Shown piece by piece: positions 47,801 to 59,854 of a stretch of DNA of 64,000 bases. The stretch is from Pagrus major (Eukaryota > Chordata > Actinopteri > Spariformes > Sparidae), in contig NC_133230.1 of the NCBI RefSeq assembly GCF_040436345.1, forward strand, positions 24,128,197-24,192,196, given 5' to 3'. The notes under the pieces are model-generated. The model was not told the origin of the DNA. It did not search any database and saw only the letters and a list, made by a program, of their open reading frames with translations. The first letter of the stretch is position 1. The number at the start of each line of letters is the position of its first letter. The position numbers were made by a program, and so were the translations under genes.

Positions 47801-50483
47801 GAGCCGCATGATGCCAGTGCAAGAATCTGTGCAGCCAAAACTGCTGATTGAGTAGGCAGGCGTTTGTGGAACAAGACGAGGAAATAACTTACTTTAAAGG
47901 GAAAAGGAACAGAAAAAACCTTGAGGCATATTCCACTTTGGCAGGTCCTCACCTTGGTAATATAAGAGTGGTGAACTTGCATGGTTTTCATGAATCTGGC
48001 AAGGCTTTTGCATTTAACATTTGGGCTGAAATTCAAAATCCATTGGATACCGCTCTTAGCCGCTACATGCCATCCAATGTGGTCAAAATAATGTGTGTGA
48101 TTATCTGACATTAGCGTGTTTTGTGAGGTATTTTTAAGGCATAACAAAACAGAACCATATCTTTGAAAATTACTTTATCTAAGTCTCACTGATGTGGGAG
48201 AGGGAGCTGCAACTCTTTCCCAATTTTCTGGATAAGCTTGTGACATCTCTGTCAGATGAGCGTTGGGAAGAAACAGATAAAGCTTTCCATGTGGCATGTT
48301 CTCTTTCTGGCTCATTCCTGCGCCCGGCTGCCAGAGACCTCTGTTTAATGTAGTGGTACAAGGAGGACGAGGGGGAGTAAATGGAGGAACTTCAGGGGGA
48401 ACACTGAACATGCATGAAGGAAAATAGTCCTCCCAAATGACCATGATGACTGGGGGGACAGAATGTGTACTAATCTGGGCTAGCGGCCAAGGCAAACAGC
48501 CTGAGGGGGCAAAGGGGAAGCCATAGTCAGGAAAAGGGGGAGTTCAAATAAAGTATATGGAGGGTGGACAGGACAAGGCGAGACGAATGCCATTACAGAG
48601 CAGAAATGAAAATATGAAAAGCGAAGAGTTGTCGGAGTGTTTCCTCTGAGGAGGAGACCAGCGTCTGGTCGCACAGCAATACGGAGCCACCTGTTTAATG
48701 GGCCTTAACATGCACAAACACAAACATGCTGCGCACGCGAAAACATACAGGGCATGCAGTATCTCTACTGCTGCCTTTCCCCTATTTCTCACATACACAC
48801 ACACACACTCGATGACCTCCTGGGTGTTGTGTTTTTTCTGCGCAACGGTATGTACTGCCAAGTCACACAGCTTGAGCAGCAGGGAGGTCCTGAAATCCGG
48901 AGGGAGATGGTACGTGACAGAGAGAAGGCTGTGTATGAACGTGTGTCAGGTTGGAGGAGCTTGTGAACGCGCTCGAAAAAGTCTGCGCGCTCTTGCATGA
49001 AGGTAAAGAATAGAGGTTGAGTGGCAGCATGTTTTAATGATTACTTACGTGCCTGAGTTTGTTTTTGAGGAAGAGAAAGGTTAGGAAAGACAAAGACAGA
49101 GGGCACAACAACATCTGATATCCATATGTTCATTGGCTAAAACCATTTTAATCAAGTCTGTGGCCTGTAAAGTAAAGAATAAAACAAGAGGCACACAATA
49201 TCATCCATCTCTTTGTGTTGGTTTGTGTGCGTGTGTGACCGGTTGCATGCACATGTGTATACAAACTGAGAGGGCCTGAGAGGGCACGTGAGCTTCATGC
49301 TGCATCGATTGCTCGCTCTGAACTCTGAAAGTGATTTTCTCACCGTATCTCATGGGGAAATGATTCATTAGGCTGCGGCCCAGTTGGGATCGCTCTGACA
49401 TGGAATAAGAAGCAGCCACTCACCCCAGGCTGGTGGGTTTGGATTGCGCACCGAGACAAAGGGGAGGATGGGAAGCAGCCTGTGTAGGAGACGATAGGTA
49501 CAGGTTACAACAGCAGAGGGCTGGAAAGGCAGAGCTGGAGGAGAGGAAGGTTGGAATGAAGAAGATTGGGGAGGAGATGGAGAGGCGGAGAAGCCTCTGT
49601 GGCTTTGAGTCAATTGTAGAACGGCTCCCAGACAAGCTCGTCTTTCCTGGAACACCACAGGAGCCCTCAGCACGAAAGAGAATAATGCTGTGTACTAATC
49701 TCTCTGAGGTCATCTTGCACACATTTTGTCAATTGTTTTGGTATCCTGTCTCAGCACTGCAGCACTTGGGAAACTTATGCCAACACAGTACACTTCATAT
49801 AAGTATATTGTGGCTTTATTTAGGATTAAATCAGAAAAGACGATAGCTATACAGTTTGACAAGGCTTTTCTTGTCAGTTTTCTCCCTTGTCTGATTGTGT
49901 TGCATTCCACATACCTGGAAACTAAATGCAGGAAAAATCCATAGTATTGCTTGTTGACTTGACGTTTCTAATCAGATCTTTCACATACCACACTGCGTTC
50001 CATCTTAAGTCAGACATCGGATGTTCCTTGTTGAAATTTCTGACCTATTACCTCTGTGATCCCCAGCGTCTGGGCGTAGAAGTAACACCCATGCGATGTT
50101 GAACAGCTGCGTTCCCGACTAAGTTAATATCTAAGTTTATGATGAATAACCCTCTTATGATTACACATAGTTTTCATTGTTATGCCACAAATTTAATTAA
50201 ACAATGCATTTCAGTATCTTAAAATCACTGTGTCTGTTGGGTTTTTTGCATGTATGCATAAATGATCAACTTTTTATTGAAATATATACTGTATATAATT
50301 ATGTAAAAAAAAAAAAAAAAAGAAGCAAGCCCAACAACACAGACAGCTGGAGCGAAGGGAAAAACTTCCAACAACACTTAAACACTGTACAATGGAGCAG
50401 ATATGGCATAAGATAAGGCATATATACAGTATTTGTGTGTATACACCGATATATATAATACAAATATATACAATAATTCCCCC

Positions 50484-50995
50484 TTAAAGTAGACCTATAA
50501 TGCTTGATTTGTTTTTTTCCTTTTCTTCAGTGTGTTATATTAGTTTTTGTGCATGTAAAAGCAAAAAACAGTGGCAACTGGAGCTCCTCTCTCCCACAGA
50601 AAACACTGCTCCTGAAGTGTGTGAAACACCTTGTCAGCAGTCCCGCCTTTCATTCCATGACTTCTTGACACCACCATGTCACAAAGTTACATTGCAATAT
50701 TTAAGCCTATATTCACGGTAGAAGTAAAACTAACTGGAAGCTGAAAACAAAAGACTGGGGACATAGTGAGCAGTGCTGGCTCAGGCATGTGTGAGCTGAC
50801 CAATCAGAGCAGACTAGGTATTTGGGAGGAGAGGCCTTAAAGAAACAGGAGCTAAAACAGAGTGTTTCATACAGTGATGCAGCACTGGACAGTATGAGCA
50901 AACTGATGCCTTGTGTGAGCATTAAATCATGTAGACCTATTCCAGTAGAAAACCTGAAAATGGGGATAATTTTGCTTATATTAAACATAATATTA
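50484..50995 (+). mobile_element. MITE, older copy of the family also in gchfr intron 2
   Basis: Begins with TTAA (50484-50487). It matches the reverse complement of 60,713-61,173 over nearly its whole length: TTGTGCATGTAAAAG, GAGCTCCTCTCTCC, AGTCCCGCCTTT, CACCATGTCACA, GGCATGTGTGAG, GACCAATCAGAG and GCAGCACTGGACA all occur in the same order. Its right end is eroded. No coding capacity. Confidence 0.8.
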
Positions 50996-53900
50996 AAAAA
51001 ATTCTGGGTAAACTGATTCACAAAAATCAAGATTTATGTGCTTTTTTGAGGATTAAAATGTGTTTTAAAAAAGAAAATAAACCTTTACTTTTATATACTA
51101 CCTCATAATGGAAGTCTGTAAACTATGTGTCTCATCGCCTGTGTGATGTTAGACACCAGCCTATCAAGAACATCGTGGTTTGTTTTGGGGGTTTTTTTGG
51201 GGTTTTTTTTTTTTTTTATCTCACTGGTGTTTCATCACCCTTTTCTTCGGAGGGGGATATTTGTCTGAGTTGCCTGGAACACAGGGTGATTTAATAGCTC
51301 TGGGAAGCCAAATCGAGGAAACTGTCATCACTCAATATGCTCCGACAATCAACTAGTTCACTGCTCTTGACACGAAACAAAGTTTAACATTCTTGAACTA
51401 CAAGTCTGCAAAGCTCAACGCTCGTAATTCCAAACTCTAGGATTGTAGATGAGTTCACAGAGCAACACAGCAGAATGCAAAGCTCTGTCTGGGACTTCCC
51501 AGCATCCTAAAGTGACCTGAAAACATGAGTGCTGATAGAAGATAAGAAGGATCGGGCTAATGTGGAATGCCATTTGGTCTAAGCTGAAAAGGGGAGTGCT
51601 GAAGATAACCCAGACTCCTACAGATAGGAGGAAGAGTGAAAACGAAGAGGAGAACAAGGAGAGATAAGAAAGGGAGTCTGGATTATATGTTAAGCCTCAT
51701 TACTCAACCTCCCACTCAGTTTAATACAGTGGGACATAAAGACAGACGGAGAAATAGAGTGAAAATGCAAACATAAATAGCACACAGCATATACTGTAAT
51801 CGTGTGTGGGTGTAACAGTGTGGGTGTCCATGTCTCCCCTGTGAACTTGTGTTTCAGTTGAAGCTTGTAATAAAGCAGCATATTATGGATTAGATAAGTG
51901 TCAGTGAGCTATTGGTCTGGGAACACAGCAACCATCCCGACCACACTACATTTAAGAATGTGACTCCCTGCCCTCAGCTTCATCTATCATCTTGTAAAAC
52001 CATAACATATCCGCTTTCCACTGAGTTACTCACGATAGTCACGCCAGTCTGGACGCACCTCAAAACCCTCGAATATGTGTTAAATGGTTGGATTCAGGAT
52101 GCATTCAGGCCCGAGATGGTAATTTACTTGTTATCTGTCACAACAAGACAATAAAATCACACTGCCAGATGGTAATCTACTGTTGTCCCGTGTTGAAGTG
52201 GTGTTTTGCAATGATCCTGGTGAAAGCTTGTTTTTAATATAACTTGTTTTTACTGATACATCATTTGTATGTGTCACCTGTACTTCCAATCACTGTTAGT
52301 GTGAAAAATCCAGTTTCTGATGTGAAGGATGCAGTGTATGGAGGATCGCGAGGGAACCCCATAAGACATATGGCCTTGATCAGAGCCAGTACTACCATGA
52401 CATCATTGTCACATAATTGACTCTCATCGTTCGTCGCTTTCTTTCCTTCTTTGTTGTCAGGGCAAGTGGAGGCCGCAGCTATTGAAGTTTTCCTCTTTCA
52501 CGTGATACTTTTGACTGCGGGCTGCAATATTACAGACCACTGGGTCTGGAGATTCTGTTCATACAGTCCTTTACCAACCGGATATTTAGCAGACAGTCGG
52601 GCTTAAAAGAATATCCTGATTTATTAACGGAAAAACCATGTTGGTCTTTGAACACGACAATGTAAAGTCTGCTTCTGTAGCTGACGCATGCTCGTTTAGG
52701 ATTAAACAGTCCTAATAAACCACAAACGCTTCAGCCCTTACATTAGGTTGAGTTTAGCATTAGATGGCAAAGAAACCATGGTAACAAGTGATCACCAGAA
52801 CTGGTGTGGGTGAGGGAAATGACCTGAATCCATCGCCGTGTCTCTGAAATTACACTTGCTATTTTGAGTGCTCAAGTGCCTTCAAAATGTACCCAGATGG
52901 TGTACTCACAACGGTCTGGACACTTCTCACCCTCAATGGTCCCATCGCGGCTACAAAGTGGCAGAGGAGGGAACACCAAGCCAAATTTGTGAAAATGGTG
53001 GCTGAGGAGGCTGCAGCAGTTGCAATCTCAACAGTTAAAACAATGTTTTTTTTCCCAGGATGACGAGGGCATGATGCCCCAATCTGCCTTTATTGTGCCT
53101 CTAACCCTAACCAATCATCACTCCTCATGTCTAAATTTAACCAACCCAACAGGTAAAGATGACACGTACTAGCCAATCAGAGGCAGAGTAGGGCAAGTCA
53201 TTCCTTCGCCATCCTCGGAAAAGATTCTGACATTTTTATTAATTCTGAATCAAATTCACTTGAATCCAAGTGATCAAACAAGCCGACAGATCCAATGTTG
53301 GGGATAATACCCCGCCTGGTTGCAATTCGCCATTAAAAAGAGAAGAAGAAGAAGAAGAAGAAGAAGAAGCAGAAGAAGAAGAAGAAGAAGAAGAACTGGT
53401 GAAATGTTGCGATCATCTTTTACCAGTATGTGCACAAAGGACTGCCGAAATTCATGCACAAAGCGAGTAAATACATAGTGTAGTGGAAGTGTACACAGTT
53501 AAATGAGAGGCTCCGAGCATGTTGATAGCGACTGGTAAGCTAAGCAGCTGCTTTTCAAAATGTCCTCGTAACACGTCACACAGCACTATACAGCTGCTAA
53601 GCTTCAGTGTAAAGCCACTCCTCAGACTTCCCTGTACAATAAAGGGTAACTGCCAGGGCAGCTATTGTGCAGTCATGCTGTTGTCGTGCATTAAACAAAG
53701 TCAAGCTGTCCCTTTGCTCTTGCCAAGTTCATTGTCGTAGTTATTTTTCTAGGAGCAGCAATGCCTGGTATATTGAGGCCGCGTCAGTACACAGAACAGA
53801 TTACCTCTGCCGGACTTGTTCATAAACAACAACCACATGCTGCAACATATAATAAAAAACATGATAATAACCACAGGCCTGATGGGAATGATGATGTGAC

Positions 53901-56900
53901 TCAGTCCCAGCGGTATGCATCCATGTTGTCATTCCTCTCTCTCTCTCTCTCGCCATCCAATTACCTCTCTCAGACTTTATATCCTTTTCCATGTCCTTAG
54001 ATGCTACTTTGCAGAGATGTTGACATGCTGTGATGTGATGGTTAATAAACTGGCAGTTCTTACGATTTAGCAATGCACTGGGATTATTTATTTGGATGTT
54101 GACGCACCTGCAAAGTAATCACATTACTATCGGGCACTGATTGGAGTGTAAATAATTACTCAAATCTATCAACTGTATTGAAACAAAAGCTCTACTATAT
54201 TTAATAAGATGCAAAATGTTAGTGTAATCTGTAATTGACTGTGTTTATAAACCTTCAAAGCAATAGATGTTTACCAGTATCATCATTATTCACCCGATTT
54301 TCTGTAAATTTCATGTCATTTCGGGATATTCAAACAAACGTCTGACTTGGGAAATGGCAATAAACACTTTAATGATCTGGTAATGAGAGGAAATAAAACT
54401 TAATGAAAGAGCTGAAAAGTGGTGGTCAGGCTGGAGTCTTTAAAAAGGGATAGTTTAGATTTTTAGAAAGCCCAAACTAACTAAGAACTGAGAGTCCTTT
54501 CAGTCTGTCCACTGAAAAAAAAAGTACCGCTATGGGAAAAAAACAAAGTTGATTTGAACACTTAATGAACAAATGAATATCGTATTGATTCTTTATTTGC
54601 TAAAAAAAAAAAAAAAAAAACAACCTCAAGGCTTTCTATTGTGAAATGCTGTTCCTGAAGCTTTTTCTGATCAACTGAAATGACCCCCAGGTCGTGATAA
54701 CCTGTTCTTATTCCAGGAAATGTATGTAAAATAATCCTAAAACGCTCCCTTGAAGGGTTATAAGCAGATTTTTTTCCCCAAGCTGTCAGAAGCTATGTAA
54801 GTGCTTGTGGCATTCAATCTATTTAGTTTGAACACACTCATTTATTTATTTATTTTTCTGGCCTACATTTTTAATGCAAAAATAAGCCTGCAGATGACCT
54901 GTAACTGCCCCTATTAGCTGTAAAACACAATGGGTCCACATCATATGGTCTTACATGGTCCAAGTTCAAATGTAATGGCAATATCACTGAAAATTGACAC
55001 TTAACTCTAATATTCAGGCGCCTGGCAAAAAATGAAAAAATTGTGACCCCAAAATACCCCTGCTTGAGAGTGACAGGAGCAAAAACTCACTACAGTTCTT
55101 TATTTCCTTATTTACACAAACTTTATGCATATAAATGCATAAAACTACATAAACATAATAATAAACATACATTTATATAAACATATAAACACAATAAAAG
55201 CATAATTTCCAAGTTTAGGGCTTTAAAAACTGATATAAACTATATATTACTGGATTTTAAATCTCAAAGGCTACATGATGTATCAATCATCTGGAGGCTG
55301 GTGTGTCAGTGGCTCAGGAGAGAGGAGGAAGAGGAGAGAGAGGGGAACTTGTCTACATGATCACTTGTTGGCTGTTGTAGGCTCCATGGCGGGCATAGAA
55401 GCTCCAATCAGTTCAAATGAGCTGCCCATCAAACGACTGCCATCTCTTGATCTCCAGTGTCGAGGGATAATGGCGTTGAAAATGAGAGCAGTTTTCTGAC
55501 AGATAAAAGCATGAAAAAGCATCTGTGATTGCAGTGTTTTTGCCATTTTGTCACCACAATATATGGCATGACTTTACACTTAAACTGAGGCATTTGCCTA
55601 TTTTCTCAGCTGTGTCGAACTAGCTGTCCCAGATAATTCACATCTAGCAAAGAGCAACACTGTTTTATTTCTCTGTCTAACAGGAGCATCCATAGTCAGC
55701 TTTACTGTATCTAAGTAGGAATAATCAATCTTACTAAATGCACATTACTCTGGACAAACTCACTGGGATGCAACACAGACAAGGATGAGGAATGCAGACC
55801 AACAAACAAGGCTATATAGCCGCTACATTCAAGCCCTCTTAAATCACTTCTCTGTTCCTCTGTGTTTATTACGCATCATGTTGTTTCCTGTTACTAATAG
55901 CCCAATCGCTCCCATTTGTGGTTACCCATAGGGAACATACTCCTTGCACAGAATCCGGCTCTGAATCGAGGTGATGAGAGAAAAGACGCAGTGTGTAAGA
56001 ACGTGTCGTTCCAAATTTCTGATGACATTATTCTTAATCACTGAGAGAAAGTCTCACTAAACAAACCCTTCAAGTATGCGCAACCACGGAAACCGCATCC
56101 TGGTGTTTCTCAACAAAATGTTGACCTGGTGACAGCGCTTGAAATGTTTCACAGCGATGTACGTACAGCTATGATGGGTTGTGTAATTCCTAAAGGCAGC
56201 GGTATCATCTATCAGTGAGCGCAGCGTGGAGTAGTCGGAAGAGAGGTGAGGTAAGGTGAGAAGAATAGATGGAGGAGGAAGGGAATTTAACCTTACAAAG
56301 GCTGCTGGGTAATATCTCTGCAGCTTGGAGACACTTTATGTAAGCTGCTGGGTGTAATCTGGAAAACAGCAAAGTAAAGGAGGTCAGTGATGTATCTCCT
56401 TGCAGAGGAGGGACTGTGAAGCTCATCGGAGGGGAACTACGCTGCACAGGCACATGCAGACACACACAAGTATAAGTGCACAAGTATAAACGTCTCCAGG
56501 AGAAATACATGGCTCAGCAATACAGTGCTTCATCACAATTAGGCAGATGTAAACCTATACAGAGTGTAACCCTAACACCCAATCTATCAGAGAGCTGCCT
56601 GTTGTCTCTGCTCTCCCACAGTTTAAATCTCTCTGCTGAATATCTGAATATCACTCCAACATACACCTACAGTAAATCATCATATACACACACTCACTGG
56701 CTGCTGCTGTGTAATTCATTCCTATTCAGTCCCCACTCAGTGATTTAAAGTGATTGCTTTAGCAGTGCAGCAATCTGGCGCATGTCTTCACCCACACACA
56801 TTCACAGCAAGTAAATCCGTCAGACATATTTATCATAGAAAGCTTGATTTTGTGCGCGCAATGTGTGTGTCATGAAGTTGTTGTTTTTTTTATTTACAAT

Positions 56901-56917
56901 AGACAATTATTTGCTTT
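50996..56917. other. Gene-free stretch
   Basis: No exons recognised. Simple sequence includes (GAA)n at 53,341-53,395, a CT run at about 53,935-53,951, an A-run at 54,601-54,620 and a G-tract/T-tract alternation at about 51,185-51,219. Confidence 0.35.
53341..53395. repeat. (GAA)n trinucleotide repeat
   Basis: About 18 GAA-type units with one GCA interruption at 53,369-53,371. The Glu-rich and Leu-rich frames on the two strands are artefacts. Confidence 0.95.
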
Positions 56918-57471
56918 TAATTATCATCTTGAAGTATATACTCATTGGACATTGTAATGGCTGTAGAAAAATGGCCTCAACCGTGCATAGATTGGTTCCC
57001 TATAAGTCTTGCGGTTAGGATGCTACTTGGTCTGCCACCGGACTTGATTTTTCCTGGAAAATGAAGGTTGCATGAAAGCACAACGGAAGCACATCTGCAA
57101 TTGTGTAACCAAAACTGGAAGAGGCATTGTTTTACCTGGTCGCTATCCCAACAACTGGCATAATGCAACACTGTAGAAGAAAAAGGCAAAACAAGAGTGA
57201 ACAGGTGGGGAATAGACTCGATGGAGGGCATCAGTGTTGTGACAAAGTCTGCTCCCGATCAGAAAATAGCAAAGCCTGCCTATTTATTAATAAAACAAAG
57301 TGTTTAGCCTGGCCTTTTCATAGTACTTGAGATCAGGATTTCTAAGTAAAACTGGGATTCTTACTATGTTTTTTTGCTTTGAACAGTAGCCAGGCTGCTA
57401 ACCATAGCCATGATGCTAACACTGCCTTTGCAACAGTGGCAGAGCAGAAAAGTTGTCTATTTCTGCTTTAA
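56918..57471 (-). repeat. Dispersed repeat, copy B of an unclassified family
   Basis: Reverse-complement counterpart of 5236-5905 with the same block order. It ends next to TTAA (57468-57471). It is shorter than copy A by internal deletions, notably where copy A has the stretch at about 5,460-5,510. Confidence 0.75.
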
Positions 57472-57743
57472 GAGTGATTTGTGTTTCAATGTTTCAGTTT
57501 TGTATGCCACATGTTAAATAGGTTGCCTTGTATGGAGTAAAGCTCAATAACTGAATAACTTCTTTATGTGCATGTCCATGTATGATGGGCTATGTGAGGA
57601 AGGGGAAGGATATTTTATGTTGTAAGACCCAAACCTGTTGCAGGATCAGCTCTACTTAGTGCTTTCATTATAATATTTAAATGATAATACATGAAGAATT
57701 CTGCAGTATTTGCAGAAAATACTGCTTTTTATTTAAAAAGGTT

Positions 57744-58082
57744 TTAAAGGTCTAGTTTGTTGGATTTAGCGACATCTAGCGGTGAGGTTGTGCATTGCAG
57801 CCAACAAAATACCCCTCGCCTCACCCTCCTCTATGGTGGTCACTAAAAACATGAATGGCCCTCTTTAGAGACAGTGTTTGGATTGTCTGTTTTGGGATAA
57901 TGTAGAAACATGGCGGTCCACAATGGCGGAAGAGGACCTGCTCCCTCCTTCAGTGGATATAAAAGACTAATTCTAAGGTAACGGAAACATGATGGTTCTT
58001 AAATTCAGCTTATTTCACACTTATCAAAACATAATTATAAATATTACATTTACATCCTAAATCTTACACACTGGACCTTTAA
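57744..58082. mobile_element. TTAA-flanked MITE
   Basis: Body 57748-58078 has TTAA on both sides (57744-57747, 58079-58082). Terminal inverted repeats are AGGTCTAGTTTGTTGGATTT and, from the right end, AGGTCCAGTGTGTAAGATTT. Such ends are frequent in fish transcripts in my experience. No transposase. Confidence 0.85.
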
Positions 58083-59700
58083 AGGCTCTGCATGCTATAG
58101 TCAAAGTAGCAGCTCTTGTGGTCGTTTCAGTTGCAGGAGATTCTTCACACAACACTAGTAGCCTAGTTCGTTTGACGAGAGAGTTCCCGCAACAGGCCGT
58201 CACACTTTAGCCGTGAAGGTGAATGCAAAGGCCTCATCAAAAGCTCAAACTGCTTCCTGTGGAGCCGCCAGGGACGAGCTCCACTGTCACCACAGGTCAC
58301 AGAAGAGGTGACCCCGCGCTCCAATAACCAGCAGCAGATGAGCCAGTGCAGGAAGACGCCACGGGAGTCCAGGAAGTGGAACATGTTTGGAGAGAGTGTT
58401 CTTTTGGCAAGAGGGGTGGTTCGCTGGTTTATTTTGGGGGCCTCAGCGACAGCCCTGCTGCTTTCCTGTTTTCTTTCCTGAAGAAGGTCTCAGGTTAATG
58501 GGGACAGATAAAACATGAGAATAGAGACATTTCTCAGGAACACCCCCTTCCTTTTATTCACACCACGAATGATTTATGAAATCGTATTCATCTCACAGAC
58601 TACTGAAAGCCAAAACACTAAACTGTCATTCAACAAGTGGCTGATTTCCAAAGGGGAAAGCAATGTGACGGCCTTTATTGATTTAACTGAACAGTAGTTT
58701 AACGTTTTTGACCAATGTGAAAGAAAAAATCAAAGAGACAAGCAACACAAACTGGATGACAATGATCTTGGAAGCCAGTAGGTGGCAATCTACTCAGCCA
58801 TTCTCACCAAGCACCTGCGTCCCTCTGAATGAAGGGGTTATACTGCATACTACAGGCTTCAGATCTCTTAATGACAGCTAACAATCCATGCAGCCTCACA
58901 ATGCAGAGCTGTATGACATGTAGCAACAATATATGATAAAATCTCAACAAAGAGAAAATAAAGCACTATCCAGGATTGTGTTCAACACTTACTGTGAGCT
59001 CTGTTTTGCTCGGTTTCATGTCTGCCTACCACCACAATATCAAGCTGCCATCAGGCTTTAAACAATCCTCCCTGCTGAGCTCGACATGCAAAGGCCTAAC
59101 TGAATATCCGCCGGGCTCCTCCTGCATCAGTGGGACATTAAATTCATATTGCTGATTTTATCAGATGGCCCTGCCATTGTTGCTTGCCTCTGGTCCGTGT
59201 CTTTCATTTCCCTCTGAGTCACCAGACTGATCCAAATTTATTATTGTTTGTGCTCAGGAGGAAATTAATAAATCTCTGAGGAGGAAATTAGCGTTCCAGA
59301 CAGTGTGGGTTCAATGTAATACATGCATGCACACAGATATCCCCTTTTTGTTTTTAGCATTAACTGGATCCGTGCGAACAAAGCTGCAGCACTTGAAAAA
59401 TGAGTGTTTCTTTGCACCAAGCAGAAAAATGCTACAGCTGTTTTGTCATTTTGTAAACTCAAGCCTTATGAGTCTTAACAAATTACTTAACATTCATGCA
59501 TGTGAAACACCAAATATCCACCACAGAATGATGAGAATTTACATGGGACTTCTGTACTGAGAATTTAATTAAGCAGAATTTCTGTGAAAAAAAAAAAAAA
59601 AAATCCTCTTCCTCTGCACATTGGTCAACATTTGTCATGTCAACAAACTACTGATCACATCAGTTGAGCAAGACTTTATGCACCGAGCAAATGCTGAGAC
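58083..59700. other. Gene-free upstream flank of gchfr
   Basis: No coding exon. The segment 58,990-59,260 combines AT-rich homeobox-like words (ACATTAAATTCATATTG, ATTTTATCAGATGG) with CCATTGTTG and looks unlike the surrounding repeats, so it is a candidate regulatory block. An A-run lies at 59,587-59,603. Confidence 0.35.
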
Positions 59701-59854
59701 AGCAGCTGTGATTGGTCCGTCGCGGTGGGTGTTTCCGCATTCCGCAAAGAGCTGTCAGCAGCGGCGCGAGTTGGAGAGGGGACGGTCGCGTCTGTGCGCA
59801 AACCTCCTCGGTCATTCCCAGAGGAATACAGCGGTCTATCGCCAGGGAGCAGGG
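59701..59854 (+). promoter_or_regulatory. gchfr promoter/5'UTR region (CpG-rich, TATA-less)
   Basis: A CpG-dense patch directly precedes the gchfr start codon. ATTGG (inverted CCAAT box) lies at 59,711-59,715 and GC-rich words follow; no TATA box is seen. The transcription start within this patch is not resolved. Confidence 0.5.

Larger units (their letters stand above)
33600..50483. other. Long gene-free stretch between CYP1C and gchfr (left part)
   Basis: No exon chain or known protein is recognised on either strand over about 17 kb. Contents seen: a probable teleost repeat starting TTAA-AGGGGCTCTG (34,091-about 34,450), a 32-bp palindrome (37,949-37,980), a (CTT)n run (38,801-38,823), a segment dense in homeobox/POU/SOX-like words (39,780-39,900), GC-richer blocks at about 40,980-41,330 and 42,770-43,300, and a likely repeat fragment at about 45,760-45,880. 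The longest open frame (about 47,647-48,147, minus) resembles nothing I recognise. Confidence 0.4.

Noticed and set aside
47647-48147. 166-codon minus-strand open frame
   Set aside because: No recognisable domain, no splice-linked neighbours or promoter; within the length expected by chance in a 64-kb window.
53270-53470. Glu-rich and Leu-rich frames
   Set aside because: Translations of the (GAA)n repeat.
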